From the NCBI GenBank assembly GCA_037893225.1, contig JAZGUH010000378.1:799001-863000 (forward strand): a DNA stretch of 64,000 nt, written 5' to 3'. Positions within the stretch are counted from its first letter, which is position 1. Each line of letters starts with the position of its first letter. Below the pieces are notes generated by a model. It was given only the letters and a program-made list of their open reading frames with translations, searched no databases and had not been told where the DNA came from. Shown piece after piece: positions 54,410 to 63,952 of the stretch. The DNA is from Hippasteria phrygiana. Taxonomy: Eukaryota > Echinodermata > Asteroidea > Valvatida > Goniasteridae. Position numbers and translations under genes: made by a program.

Positions 54410-56260
54410 TTGTCAAAGCTTTACCTTTCGCCCTAATTATATATTTTGTTTTAGCTACACAAAATTAAGTTGACAATGTCCTTTAACAGGTTTGTTCCTT
54501 TCTTCTCATTGGCTGTTCAAGCGATGCACGAACCTACGTAAATCTACTACAGGCATGATGTAAGCAGGCGCTAGACTAGGCAGTAATAGCTCTGTGGATG
54601 TGGCGCACCACCTTTCTCCATTTGTCAAGTAATTAGTCAGTAACTGAATATGGTTCCACAGGGCCCTCGTAGAGTGGGACACAATGACATTTGCGCTCCG
54701 CGTGAATATGGACTGCATCGATTTCGGCACCACTGACGCAGTGCGTTTGAAGACGACGAGACTCGTCATGTACGATGACACTTACTCTGCTTGGAAGTGT
54801 ATTTTCTGGGAGGATAGAAGTAGTCAAAGGCTGCATTTATTTTGTTCACGTAAGTGAAATTCGCCAACACGGGTATAATATGGCGGCAGCTGGCGACAGT
54901 TCATACATTACACAACGGCCAATGAGCTTATCTAGATTTCTACACATGGAGATCAGTGTTTTCCTCTCGGTGCAAAACTGTCTTACATCAAGGTTTGACA
55001 TGGCTTAGGAATGCCATGAAATCACACCGATTTCTTTTAAGAATGGCTGTTTCTCAAACCTGGCTTCAGGCTCACAGTGAAATAAAAGCATTGTACACAA
55101 CTTAGGCTATGGCTTCTGGATTGTAAGCCTGTGGCTTGATCTGGGTGCTTTTCGACGCCATAGCCATTTTGAGAAACGGCCAAGTTCCCTTTGAATCATG
55201 AACTGTGCTACAATGTACATACATTGTTTTATTAAAGCTTTAAGTGATGCAAAATTGTTTGAACAATGCATTTTTGTAATTATATGTATTAATAAAAAAA
55301 ACATGTAAATTGTGCATGCTTTAAAACATGCTCACTATAGGCACATTCAAGTATAGTTTATTTATTCATAGTACAGGCATGCAACTCTTCAATTTCAAAA
55401 AATGCGGAAAATAAAATGCGAGCGCGTAGCGTGAAGCTCTTACGACGTCGTGCAAACATATACATGTAGGTACAGTGTCCGTATCCCGATGTGTTGTATT
55501 CATTGACGCAAGAAAAAAAATGCGGAACCAGACTATAGTCGATTGAGGGTGCTATAGCGACTAGTTCATACAACGGCAAAACAATGTGTACGGAGTCTGT
55601 GTCCTGCACCTTTCTATGTAATGTACATGTATGTATACAAAACACGGAGCCAGATGATGTGCGCTAGCAATATTGGTCATGTTGGTGGACGATTCCGCGG
55701 TCGGCACAGTGGGAAATGAGCTGAAGCGCGGATTTTTTTCACGGTCGGATTTAAAAAAAAACGCTTAAATCCACGGATCTGCGAAAAAGTTGCATGCCTG
55801 ATAGTATATAACCATACTGGTTACATATTCTTTACAAAAATACTTTTGAAATCAAACGCCATAGTTCTGATGCAAAAAAGTAAACATTTATGACATTTTC
55901 AGTTGCATCAAAATGTCACGTTCGTATTCGGGTTACCGTAGGTGTGCACTTTTGCGTTTTCCAGTGGTACATGTACATGTACATCTGTATTTTAATCTAA
56001 CATTTTTATTAAGAGAAAACTTTGAGCAGGCTTTAAAAATATAAACTGTTTCTCATCTGGCTCTTTTCTAATACATGTATGACTACTTTATGCAGTAAAA
56101 TGTGCATCATGTGTTATTTTTTGTAATGCTTTCTAATTAACTGAATGTGTCAAAATGAATTCATTGTAATGTGCCCTTCACAGCACACAACATTCACAAG
56201 TATGGACGAAACTGGTTTAAAACCAGTTACTGTTACATCAACCCGTTCAAAGTTTAGAAC
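54410..56260. other. Convergent intergenic stretch, no gene recognised
   Basis: Open frames on both strands around 54500-55000 have no family resemblance. TACATGTA words near 55460, 55630 and 55975. Nothing else is supported. Confidence 0.5.
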
Positions 56261-56467
56261 GTCACTACAAGGTGTCCTTAAAAAAAGTATGCCTATTTTT
56301 AAATACATATTATTAACTACTGAATATTTCAGAAAAAGACAAATGTCTGTGGAAAGCGTAGAATATCCTCTGTCCAATGGTTTAAGGTTCATTATGTCAT
56401 TGTCATGGATGACTGAACAAACGACAGTTATGAAGTGACAAGTTGTTTGCTTGATGTCAGCTATGCA

Positions 56468-56583
56468 TTAACCCCTTGTGTACGGATGACGCCATTGGCC
56501 GCTGTTTGTGCATATGTTACACTTGACTGCACGAGCCACCACGGCACCCACGTCTCCCGTAAAAAACATACTCAAGGGGTTAA
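56468..56583 (-). mobile_element. TTAACCCCTTG MITE (reverse copy)
   Basis: TTAACCCCTTGTGTACGGAT to CTCAAGGGGTTAA; the interior is the reverse complement of the 56854 copy. Its right TTAA is also the left TTAA of the next MITE. Confidence 0.85.
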
Positions 56584-56726
56584 CCAGTTCGCGTCGGATG
56601 ACGTGTATGTACATGCACTCAGCGAGGCAAGGGTCCAGCGGAAATGTCAGCGACCGGCTCGCAGTGAGCGAGGCCAGGGTGTGCTACCCAGGCTCGTGAA
56701 AAATAATCCTGGCGTGAACTGGTTAA
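56580..56726. mobile_element. TTAACCAGTTCGCGT MITE (copy 2)
   Basis: TTAACCAGTTCGCGTCGGAT to GGCGTGAACTGGTTAA; closely similar to 42113-42298. Confidence 0.88.
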
Positions 56727-56853
56727 CAGCCATATGGAGGGCACAGCACCTTAAATTTGTCAGGTAAGTAACACAAAAAGAAAGGGATCAGAAAAATTGG
56801 TTATCGCCCCTGTCATCACTTTTCCAATGTGTTCAAACAGCAAAAGAATGTCC

Positions 56854-57058
56854 TTAACCCCGTGAGTACGGTATTTTACGGGAGATGTCGGGGCGCCGTG
56901 GCGGCTCTGGCAGCCAAGCGAACCGCTACAATGTGTTTGTGCAGTCAAGTGTAACATATACACAATAATCCAACAATGGATTAAAACTGCACAAACGGCG
57001 GCCAATGGCGTCACTGTTTTTTTGCGCATATTTGCGTCATCCGAACGCAAGCGGTTAA
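56854..57058 (+). mobile_element. TTAACCCCTTG MITE (full copy)
   Basis: TTAACCCCGTGAGTACGG to CCGAACGCAAGCGGTTAA with TTAA on both sides; 205 bp. Confidence 0.87.
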
Positions 57059-57475
57059 AACATCTGCCTGAGCTTTGCCACTCAAGTAAACAACTTGTCA
57101 CAGTGCTGATTTCAGTACCTTTCACAACTGTTGTTTGTTTGTTTGTTTAGTCATCTATGGCAATGACATAATGAACCCTATACCATTGGACAGAGGACAT
57201 TCTATCCTTTCCACAGACATGTCTTTTTCTGAAATATTCAGTAGTTTTGCGATATGAATTTAAAAATGGGTATACTTTTTTTAAGGACACCCTGTATAAC
57301 GAGCATCATGGTGATTGTTCATTATACTACACTGTACATGTATGTATTGAATACATCAATTTGGGAGCCAAAGAGGATGTTTGTTATAACAAAGCATTTT
57401 TGTGCAAACATGCCGGTTTCAATGGGTGTATTGCTGTAACATGCACAATGGAGCTTCAGATATATGGGTCATTCC

Positions 57476-57879
57476 ATCAATTTGGGGTCGAAAAATGAGT
57501 GACATTTTTTTGGTGTCCCTGTTACACCTGGTCTGTGTCATTAAAATTGACAATGTACTTTGCTTTACATAATCACGAGTGTGTCCAGAATTTGGTTGAT
57601 TCACAACTCGGTGCGCCACGCCCAGAAAGGCCAATTTCCCACATCGCGTTGTATTAGACGGTGGTCAGTACAGCAGTACGGATGAGTTAAAGCAATTTTA
57701 GACTAATCGGGGAATACCTTGTGCAAGAGAGAGGAGTTGATAGATTTAGCGGAGAAGGGGTGTAAGAAGTACGGTCGATGCCCACTTCCGGGATGTCGAC
57801 TTTTTCCCATGATGCACTGCATAATTTGCCTTGCCGCTGGCGGTGAATCGACCGAATGGCCAAATTTATGGAATGACCC
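57476..57879. mobile_element. TIR element, GGGTCATTCCATCAATTTGG ends (full)
   Basis: TATATGGGTCATTCCATCAA and its near complement TTTATGGAATGACCCATAT bound 404 bp. Partial relatives at 9303, 35849 and 37786. Confidence 0.82.
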
Positions 57880-57921
57880 ATATCTTTTTGGTGCTGTGAT
57901 ATGCGCAGCTGACAGATGTAC

Positions 57922-58078
57922 AAACCCTAACCCTTAACCTGTCAAAATCCAACACTGTGCAGCTTTGGGGCATCATAGCTCCATGGAAAGTAATGGTGCC
58001 AAGGCTCTACAGTCCTGAACCCATCAAAATACATGTGCAACAGAAATTGATGTTGGATTTTGGACGGTTAGGGTGAAC
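57922..58078 (+). mobile_element. TTAACCCTAAC-type MITE (subfamily B, decayed)
   Basis: AAACCCTAACCCTTAACCTG on the left and GGTTAGGGTG on the right; shares AATGGTGCCAAGGCTCTACAG with 37970-38190. Confidence 0.65.
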
Positions 58079-58231
58079 TGTAACATCACATTGGACATGC
58101 GCAAAACGGGGTGTTCAACAACAGAGTACCCCCACTTAAAAATATTTCTTGAAATTTGAAGGATTATAATTTGTTAAAACATTTCGTACTTACATTACAA
58201 TATGGACATTGACAATGAGTCATGAGACCAT

Positions 58232-58383
58232 GAATAAGCCAGTTCGGTACTTCAACTGCGCATGTGCACAATGACATTTTATCCCACACATGTTAAATTC
58301 AATCAGAATGTGCGTTCGCGTAATATGGCATGACATTTTATCCCGAATAACTTTTGACCTTTGAGATACCGAACTGGCTTATT
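58232..58383. repeat. Small fold-back repeat
   Basis: AATAAGCCAGTTCGGTA at the left and TACCGAACTGGCTTATT at the right; CATTTTATCCC occurs in both arms. Confidence 0.8.
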
Positions 58384-58396
58384 GGACCTCATTTTG

Positions 58397-58925
58397 TGTG
58401 GGGACTGGAATCACTACCTCGACAATGATGAATAAGCTTACTACCTTTTAATCTGCTCTTCCAAATCGTCCCTCGACGTGACTTTCCTCATTTCTAAGGC
58501 AACATTCGGCGCGGGTTCTCATCTCACGAACTGACCGTACTACCATCTCTCTTGGAATTCCTTTGTGCTTCAGTCATGATAAGCTGCCGGCAGCCCTACA
58601 AGATCTACTGGTGGTCTGCGGTAACCCTGAAGGAAAAAGTCACCGGGGTCGTGCTGGCCACTCCATGTTGTGCCCTAGCGCTATGACATGACCTCTGAAT
58701 AGCTCTTGCAGTTGCTCCTTCAAGCTAGGACACGACCCCCGACGTGACTTGTTTTCCTCCGGGGTTACCTCAAAGCAAGAGTTTACCGCACACCACCAGC
58801 GTATCATTACTGAAGCAAAAGAGAGATGGAAGTGTGAGAAGCCACGCCGAGGGACGATTTGGAAGAGCAAATTGAAAGGTAAGCTTATTCACCATTGTCG
58901 GGGTAGTGATTTCAGTCCCAAATTC
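58397..58925. mobile_element. TIR element, GGGGACTGGAATCACTACC ends
   Basis: About 75 bp of inverted similarity: CTGGAATCACTACCTCGACA, GAATAAGCTTACTACC and TGCTCTTCCAAATCGTCCCT on the left, mirrored at 58850-58925. Confidence 0.85.
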
Positions 58926-59283
58926 ATTGACCCGTGACTGTCAATATCCATTACACGATAGTCGAACCCTGATAATAAGAGTACTGTTAATACAACATCC
59001 TGCTTATAACAAGGAAAGAAATAGGTCCTAAATCTTTGTTTTCCATTACTGATAATACAAGGTAAATTGTAAAGTCCCAAGGACCTTGTTATAAAGGTGT
59101 TTGACTGTAATTTGATTGTCAGCGCAAAATGTTTTGAAAAATTACAATCCTTCATATTTTAAGAAATATTTTCAAGTGGGGATACTTTTTTTGCTGGACA
59201 CCCTGTATAGATACAACCACCAAAATTGAGCTTCAGATGTCTGACTGCATTTATATCTCGAAAGGTCTCATGGACCATGTTAA

Positions 59284-59755
59284 CCCTCCTATAGTTATAA
59301 CTATTACAGCCTATCAAAAGATCTACCCACCAACTCTCACAGCTTGTGTGTGTTTCAACCTGTCACTTGATAGGTTTTGATACACAGTGGAACGCCGCTA
59401 TACCGAACACCATCCTTGGCTTCCAAATTTTGTGTGCAAAACGGCAACGGATTTTTAAAAAAATGTACTGGGCATTTAAGCTGTTTGTAACGGCCGCAGC
59501 TTTATGTTGAAGAGTGACGGGTGGCTACTATTTCCACAAGGAATAGAAGGGAAAAGCCAACTATTGCTTTAGAATCCGGTAAGCTTTATAGAAAGTATGA
59601 ACATGTAATTACATGATTCAATGGCCGGCACATATTTATAAAGTCGTCCGTAAGTAACCGGCGGCTGAACGAAATCTGTGAATCCCGCGATGTTCGTAAA
59701 AGCGGCGTTCCACTGTATAGTTGGCTCCATTTTGGCCCTGAGAGAGGGAGGGTTG
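59284..59755. mobile_element. ACCCTCC...GGAGGGT element (copy 2) carrying a nested Tigger-like element
   Basis: ACCCTCCTATAGTTATAACT on the left; TAGTTGGCTCCATTTTGGCC and GAGAGAGGGAGGGT on the right, separated by 59395-59715. Confidence 0.75.
59395..59715. mobile_element. Tigger/pogo-like MITE (321 bp, nested)
   Basis: CAGTGGAACGCCGCTATACC at the left and AAAAGCGGCGTTCCACTG at the right; a deletion derivative of the 43494-44278 element. Confidence 0.82.
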
Positions 59756-60291
59756 ATTTGTTGAAATGTACAAATACACGTACACACAAAGCCAACGATG
59801 TTACTGCATAACAAAATATGGTAGGCTGTTATTAGGATTTGCAAAGTACAGGGCCACATAACTCACTGCACCTGGAGAAAAATATGCATTAACATCTGCC
59901 AGTGGTATTGAGAACATTTGGCATTAACTCTACAGTGTGCTATGGCCCTGTTTTGTTAAGTAGGTCACAGTGCGAGTACCGGTATATTGGCATGGCACAC
60001 CACAGGGTTAACATTTCAAAATCAGTCTTTTATCAAAGCTGCATGATGTATAGACTGGCCTATATCATACAGCATGGTCTCTTGTTTCCAGTTTAAAAGT
60101 TGCAGAGTTTCTCTTCTTTTGTTTTCATTTGACCAGGGCAAGTCACAAAATATGGCCAATAAATTTACATGCTCAGCAAAGTAGGCAGAGAACCAGGTAC
60201 AACACGTATCAAATGACATTTTGTCTAAACAAATAATTGTTTCAAGTATCATTGGGTATACTTATAGCAGCTAGGACCGGTCGTGCTATTT

Positions 60292-60595
60292 AGTGTCAAC
60301 AAGCTCAAAAAGCACATTTAAGCTTCACAAAAAAAATACTTGTATTCAACAAACTCTCACATCTCATTATTATGTAAGAAATTGGGGGAATTCGCATTCA
60401 TAATCCAGCATAAAAACAGAATTTTATGACAACAAAATTACGGCGAATGGGCGCCGCCATCTTTGTTTTCTCTTTTGCGCATGCGCGATTGTACCATGTC
60501 CCAGAAAAACAAGATGGCTGCCAGGAAAAAGCACTGAATATTGTGAACAAAATGTTTAAGCTTAAAAGTGCTTTTACAAGTTGTTGATGCTTAGT
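60292..60595. mobile_element. Fold-back element with promoter-like motifs in its centre
   Basis: GTGTCAACAAGCTCAAAAAG / CACATTTAAGCTT on the left and AAGCTTAAAAGTGC / ACAAGTTGTTGATGC on the right are inverted. The centre has GCCGCCATCTTTG (60453-60465, YY1-like), TTGCGCATGCGCGA (60475-60488, NRF1-like) and AAGATGGCTGCC (60511-60522, YY1-like). Confidence 0.65.
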
Positions 60596-60777
60596 TGACG
60601 CTAATTAGCATGACCCGCTGTGACTACAGTGTACGCACGTACTTGGTACTTGGTGGTTATCCTCTTGAGAACTCCACATGGAAGTCTAACTAAGAGGCTT
60701 GGAGAGTGGCAAATTAAGTTATATGTGGCAAAACACTGTGTGATTGTTATGCTAAGTAAACAACAGCTCAATACCAG

Positions 60778-61150
60778 TCACATGGAGTTTTGGCTGATAA
60801 CCTATTTTTATTAAGCAGGGGTTTTTGTGCACAAGCAAGCCTATGAAATTGGCCCCTGGCTACCAGCCAAAACTCCATGTGATGTATATTGCTTGTGACT
60901 GGTATTCAGCTGTCGTTTATTTGGCATACAATCACATGGAGTTTTTGGTAGCCATTTTTACTATAAAAGCAAGTTTTGTTTTTGTGCTTAACCCCTTGAG
61001 TATGGTTATCATAGTGAGGCGTCGGGGCGGCCAAGCGAAACGGCCACAATGTGCTTGTGCAGTCAAGCGTAACGTACACACCACTTCTTTTTTGCGCCAT
61101 CCATACGCAAGGGGTTAAGCAGTTCTATGAAATCGGCCCCAGACTTATTT
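60778..61150. repeat. CACATGGAGTTTTGGCTG repeat with inserted TTAA MITE
   Basis: CATGGAGTTTTGGCTG...ACCTATTTTT...AAGCAG occurs twice here; relatives are at 38938-39000 and 41585-41690. The second unit is interrupted at TTAA. Confidence 0.65.
60988..61118 (+). mobile_element. TTAACCCCTTG MITE (131 bp)
   Basis: TTAACCCCTTGAGTATGG to CATACGCAAGGGGTTAA, flanked by TTTTTGTGC and GCAGTTCTATGAAAT. Confidence 0.88.
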
Positions 61151-61574
61151 ACATTTGGCAATCAATTTGATGTAATGAATGCAAGTAAAACATCTGCTGA
61201 AAGTGGACGTAGTTTTCACTGGCAACACTTCAGTGCCTGGGCACAAATGAGAAACTCTCCGTTTGTTTTTACACCATCTTGTAATTTTGTACAAAAGACG
61301 ATATAATCACAGTAAATCAGTATATATACTGTAATCTTGTGTAAACTAAAAAACATCTGTCCATTAAAGAATGGAGTTCAAAGAAAAATTTCTTTGTGAC
61401 ATTTTCTCTCAAAGTCAATAGGTGTACATGCACTGTATATATCTCCAAGGACAAGAGAAGAAAGGAAACACAGAGAAACCTTTCAGTCCTCGAACGTAAG
61501 GATACGTGCTTAGTTATATTAAAGGAACAATAGGAAACACAAAGCATTGTCCTCGGACGTATTGGGGAAGTACA

Positions 61575-61865
61575 ACTGTGTGTTTTTTATGGGTATCGCC
61601 CAACACGAGGCTAAAAGGCCACTCGGGATGTGGGCTACAAAAGCCAAGAAAAGACAGAAATCACAGGGATAGAAGGTATCTATTCACATTTCATTCGACT
61701 TGTGAAAAATTATCGGTGGTAGGGAAGCAGGTTACAGGTAAGGAGTTCCAATGAGAGGCGGTACAAGGGAAAAAAACTTGAAGAGTATCCCACAGTACAA
61801 GCCTTTATGAAAGGATGTGATGAGACAGCCAGGCGAGTAGAGTGCCTGAAAGTTATCTGAATTGT
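61575..61865 (-). mobile_element. CR1/Jockey-like LINE 3' end (minus strand, copy 2)
   Basis: Reverse complement encodes decayed YSSSFFP and LTCNLLPYHR words, and the 3' tail reads GAGTGGCCTTTTAGCCTCGT then GTTGGGCGATACCC. About 85% similar by eye to 50480-50790. Confidence 0.75.
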
Positions 61866-62264
61866 TTCTTTGGCAACCGTTACCAATATGGGACTACAAA
61901 TAGCAAAGGCAGGGATATAAGCTGGAGTAATACTGAGAGCTCCATGTGAAGTTGTATCATTGGAGCAATGTTTAACTTCCCGCTGTCCAGCAGCAAAACA
62001 GAGATGCTTGTTTTTGTTTTTTTAGCACCAAAATTAAGCCTTTAGTTTCTGTCTTCAACATGCTTCATTTACAATGAAGCTTCCGCGGACAAGCCAGTTT
62101 TGTACATGCCATATCTTAAGATCCAATTGAGCTAGACCTAGGATTATTTCTAAACACCCTACTCATCAACACTAGGTAAACTAGGTAAACAATTCTCTGG
62201 AATTGTAGGAGGTGGGTGAACAATCACCTTAAACTTGGGTTAACTTTGTTGAACCACCCTGTAG

Positions 62265-62355
62265 TGCAAAACAGCTCAGATGCTTACGATAGAGCACTTG
62301 TGTGGTAATCCCAAGGTCAAAAGTTCAAATCCCACTCGTGTCAGTTTTCTTAATT
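62265..62355 (+). mobile_element. tRNA-bearing element fragment downstream of TSR1
   Basis: CAGCTCAGATGCTTACGATA, then AGTTCAAATCCCACTCGTGT and CAGTTTTCTTAATTCATT match the plus-strand arm of 11773-12260. It lies just beyond the TSR1 stop codon, likely in its 3' UTR. Confidence 0.65.
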
Positions 62356-62408
62356 CATTCTGTAAAAATTGCATCGTGGTGATAGGACCTGTGAGCCCAT
62401 TGGCTGAT

Positions 62409-62599
62409 TCACTCCATGATGTCATCAGCCTCTCCCTCAGGCTTGGGATTACCCATCATGCTTGCTGTTATGTTCAGAGTCCGTGGCCCCACGGGATCGT
62501 ATGTCCATTTTGGGTAGACCCGCTTGTACAGGTTCAGTAGTATTGTGTCCTGAGATTTCAACTTGCCGTCAAAGATACACTTCATGTGACCATGGGTGC
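62409..62599 (-). CDS. TSR1: TSR1 (40S maturation factor), last exon
   Basis: Minus-strand last coding exon of TSR1, a GTPase-like factor bound to pre-40S ribosomal particles. Translation: [35 protein letters not shown], then a divergent acidic tail ending EADDIME and TGA (62411-62409). [31 protein letters not shown] is the invariant C-terminus of TSR1. Acceptor GTCTGAACAG ends at 62600; the exon opens with two bases completing the glycine split with the upstream exon (191 nt = 2 + 63 codons). Convergent with DENND6. Confidence 0.96.
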
Positions 62600-62679
62600 C
62601 TGTTCAGACCAACAAAGATACAAAACGAAAATGAATCAAACTGTTGCAAACTGCTGACTGACTGAATGGATCTGAAATA

Positions 62680-62840
62680 TACAAATCAAACAATTAGCTG
62701 GCCTGACGTTTCAAACTTAAGCAAGTTCTTTCTCAAAGACAAATGACAGAGTACAAGAAACAAACATGTAGGGAACACACATGCATGAGGGGTTGGGTGG
62801 AGAAACAAAAAAGAAGGATGCAAAGGAGCATAGTAGTGGG
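62680..62840 (-). mobile_element. Penelope-like 3' end (minus strand)
   Basis: Reverse complement of 17310-17485: GTTTCTCCACCCA, TGTCATTTGTCTTTGAG, AAAGAACTTGCTTAAG and AACGTCAGGCCAGCTAATT. In the last TSR1 intron. Confidence 0.85.
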
Positions 62841-62932
62841 AAACATCAAAGGGAGAGGAAAGGACAGCCAGGAAGAAAGGACTTCTTTGTTCCTTTCTTC
62901 CTGGCTGTCCTTTCCCATCCCTTTGATGTTTA
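62841..62932. repeat. Perfect-looking hairpin (41-bp arms)
   Basis: GAAAGGACAGCCAGGAAGAA and its complement TTCTTCCTGGCTGTCCTTTC, extended by ACATCAAAGGGA/CCCTTTGATGT, around a 9-nt loop. Confidence 0.88.
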
Positions 62933-62942
62933 CCATGATCTT

Positions 62943-63556
62943 CCATGACTTTATGGTTGACTGAGCACAAATTGAAGACAAAATCACCCAAAGTAAAAGT
63001 TTACAAGTTCTGTACTTCAAATCATGCCCAGATTATCTGACCAAGACAGAGCCATTGCAATTGGGCTTTTAGAGGCTGGGACCCCTGTTAAACAGGTAGC
63101 CCGAAGGATGGGTGTTAGCCCAAATGCCATCAGAAAATTGTGCTAAAAGTTCATGGAGACTGGTCAAATGATGGATAGACCTCGTAGTGGATGACCCAAA
63201 GTGACGACTGCTGCAGAGGATCGACTTATCAACCGAACACTAAGACGAAGAACATCAACAGGTAACATAACATGCTTTTCACACAATTGGAGTTAAACAC
63301 ATTTGATAATCAAGCTTCTTTCATTTTTAAAGATTGTTTCCGTTTGTTTTCAGCATTTGAGATCCAGACTGGACAGCAGAGGGTTAGTGTATAGACTATC
63401 CGAAATTGTTTGCACAGTGCTGGGCTCTGTGCTCGACGTCTGGTTAAAAAGGCAGTACTGATGATACGACACAGACAAGCCCGTTTGCGATGGGCAAGAA
63501 TTTTGACTTTGGGTGATTTTGTCTTCAATTTGTGCTCAGTCAACCATAAAGCCATG
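62943..63556 (+). pseudogene. Tc1/mariner-like transposon, internally deleted
   Basis: Inverted ends of about 55 bp, containing TATGGTTGACTGAGCACAAA and TTGTCTTCAATTTGTGCTCA, bound 614 bp. From 63024 the frame reads MPRLSDQDRAIAIGLLEAGT, PVKQVARRMGVSPNAIRKL, a stop, FMETGQMMDRPRSG, a stop, PKVTTAAEDRLINRTLRRR: the paired helix-turn-helix DNA-binding domain of a Tc1-type transposase. At 63423-63500 LCARRLVKKAVLMIRHRQAR continues the same protein family. The catalytic DDE region is absent, so it is not autonomous. Confidence 0.88.
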
Positions 63557-63952
63557 GATGCCTCCAATCTTCACACAACATTTCCCTGATAACTATATGT
63601 ATATTCTATGCTAGGTGTAATCTGTAAGAAATTGTTACTTTAGAAATTATGAGGAGTTATTTAGGGGGGAACTTACTTTTTGTGATGTGTTTAGATCCTT
63701 GTCATTTGATTGTTGGAATTTAGTCATGTGACATTGAATCATTTGCCCCAATTCATTGACAAATATTCCATTGTATGATTTACATCTTACATCATGCAAT
63801 AAAACAAATAATGAATGTTTTCTTAATTCATGCAATGGACAGAATAGTTTGGTGAAAGATTGACTATTCCATTCAACTCAGCTATGCCAATCGTTCACCT
63901 CATGAGAATATTCCCTCCACTGCATGAACATTTATTTGTATAATGCACTCAC
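63557..63952 (-). other. TSR1 last intron, right part, nothing recognised
   Basis: AT-rich sequence between the Tc1-like element and the penultimate TSR1 exon; no further element boundaries seen. Confidence 0.5.

Larger units (their letters stand above)
56266..57297. mobile_element. Long-TIR fold-back element, GGTGTCCTTAAAAAAAGTAT ends
   Basis: Left arm 56268-56412 (AAGGTGTCCTTAAAAAAAGT ... ATGTCATTGTCATGGATG) is mirrored by 57152-57296 (CATCTATGGCAATGACAT ... TTTTTAAGGACACCCTGTA). Arms of about 145 bp enclose three TTAA MITEs. Confidence 0.85.
58107..59205. mobile_element. Long-TIR fold-back element, GGGTGTYC ends (copy 2)
   Basis: Left GGGGTGTTCAACAACAGAGT, CCCCCACTTAAAAATATTTC and GAAGGATTATAATTTGTT are mirrored by AAATTACAATCCTTCATATT, GAAATATTTTCAAGTGGGG and TGGACACCC on the right. 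It encloses 58232-58383 and 58397-58925. Related to 56266-57297 by its end sequence. Confidence 0.8.

Noticed and set aside
54506..55008. Possible small gene on either strand in the intergenic region
   Set aside because: Translations show no conserved motif, and no phase-compatible neighbouring exons were found.
56580..56767. Coding sequence across the GC-rich stretch with repeated GAGGCAAGGGTCC words
   Set aside because: It coincides with TTAA-flanked MITEs that have noncoding copies at 42113-42298.
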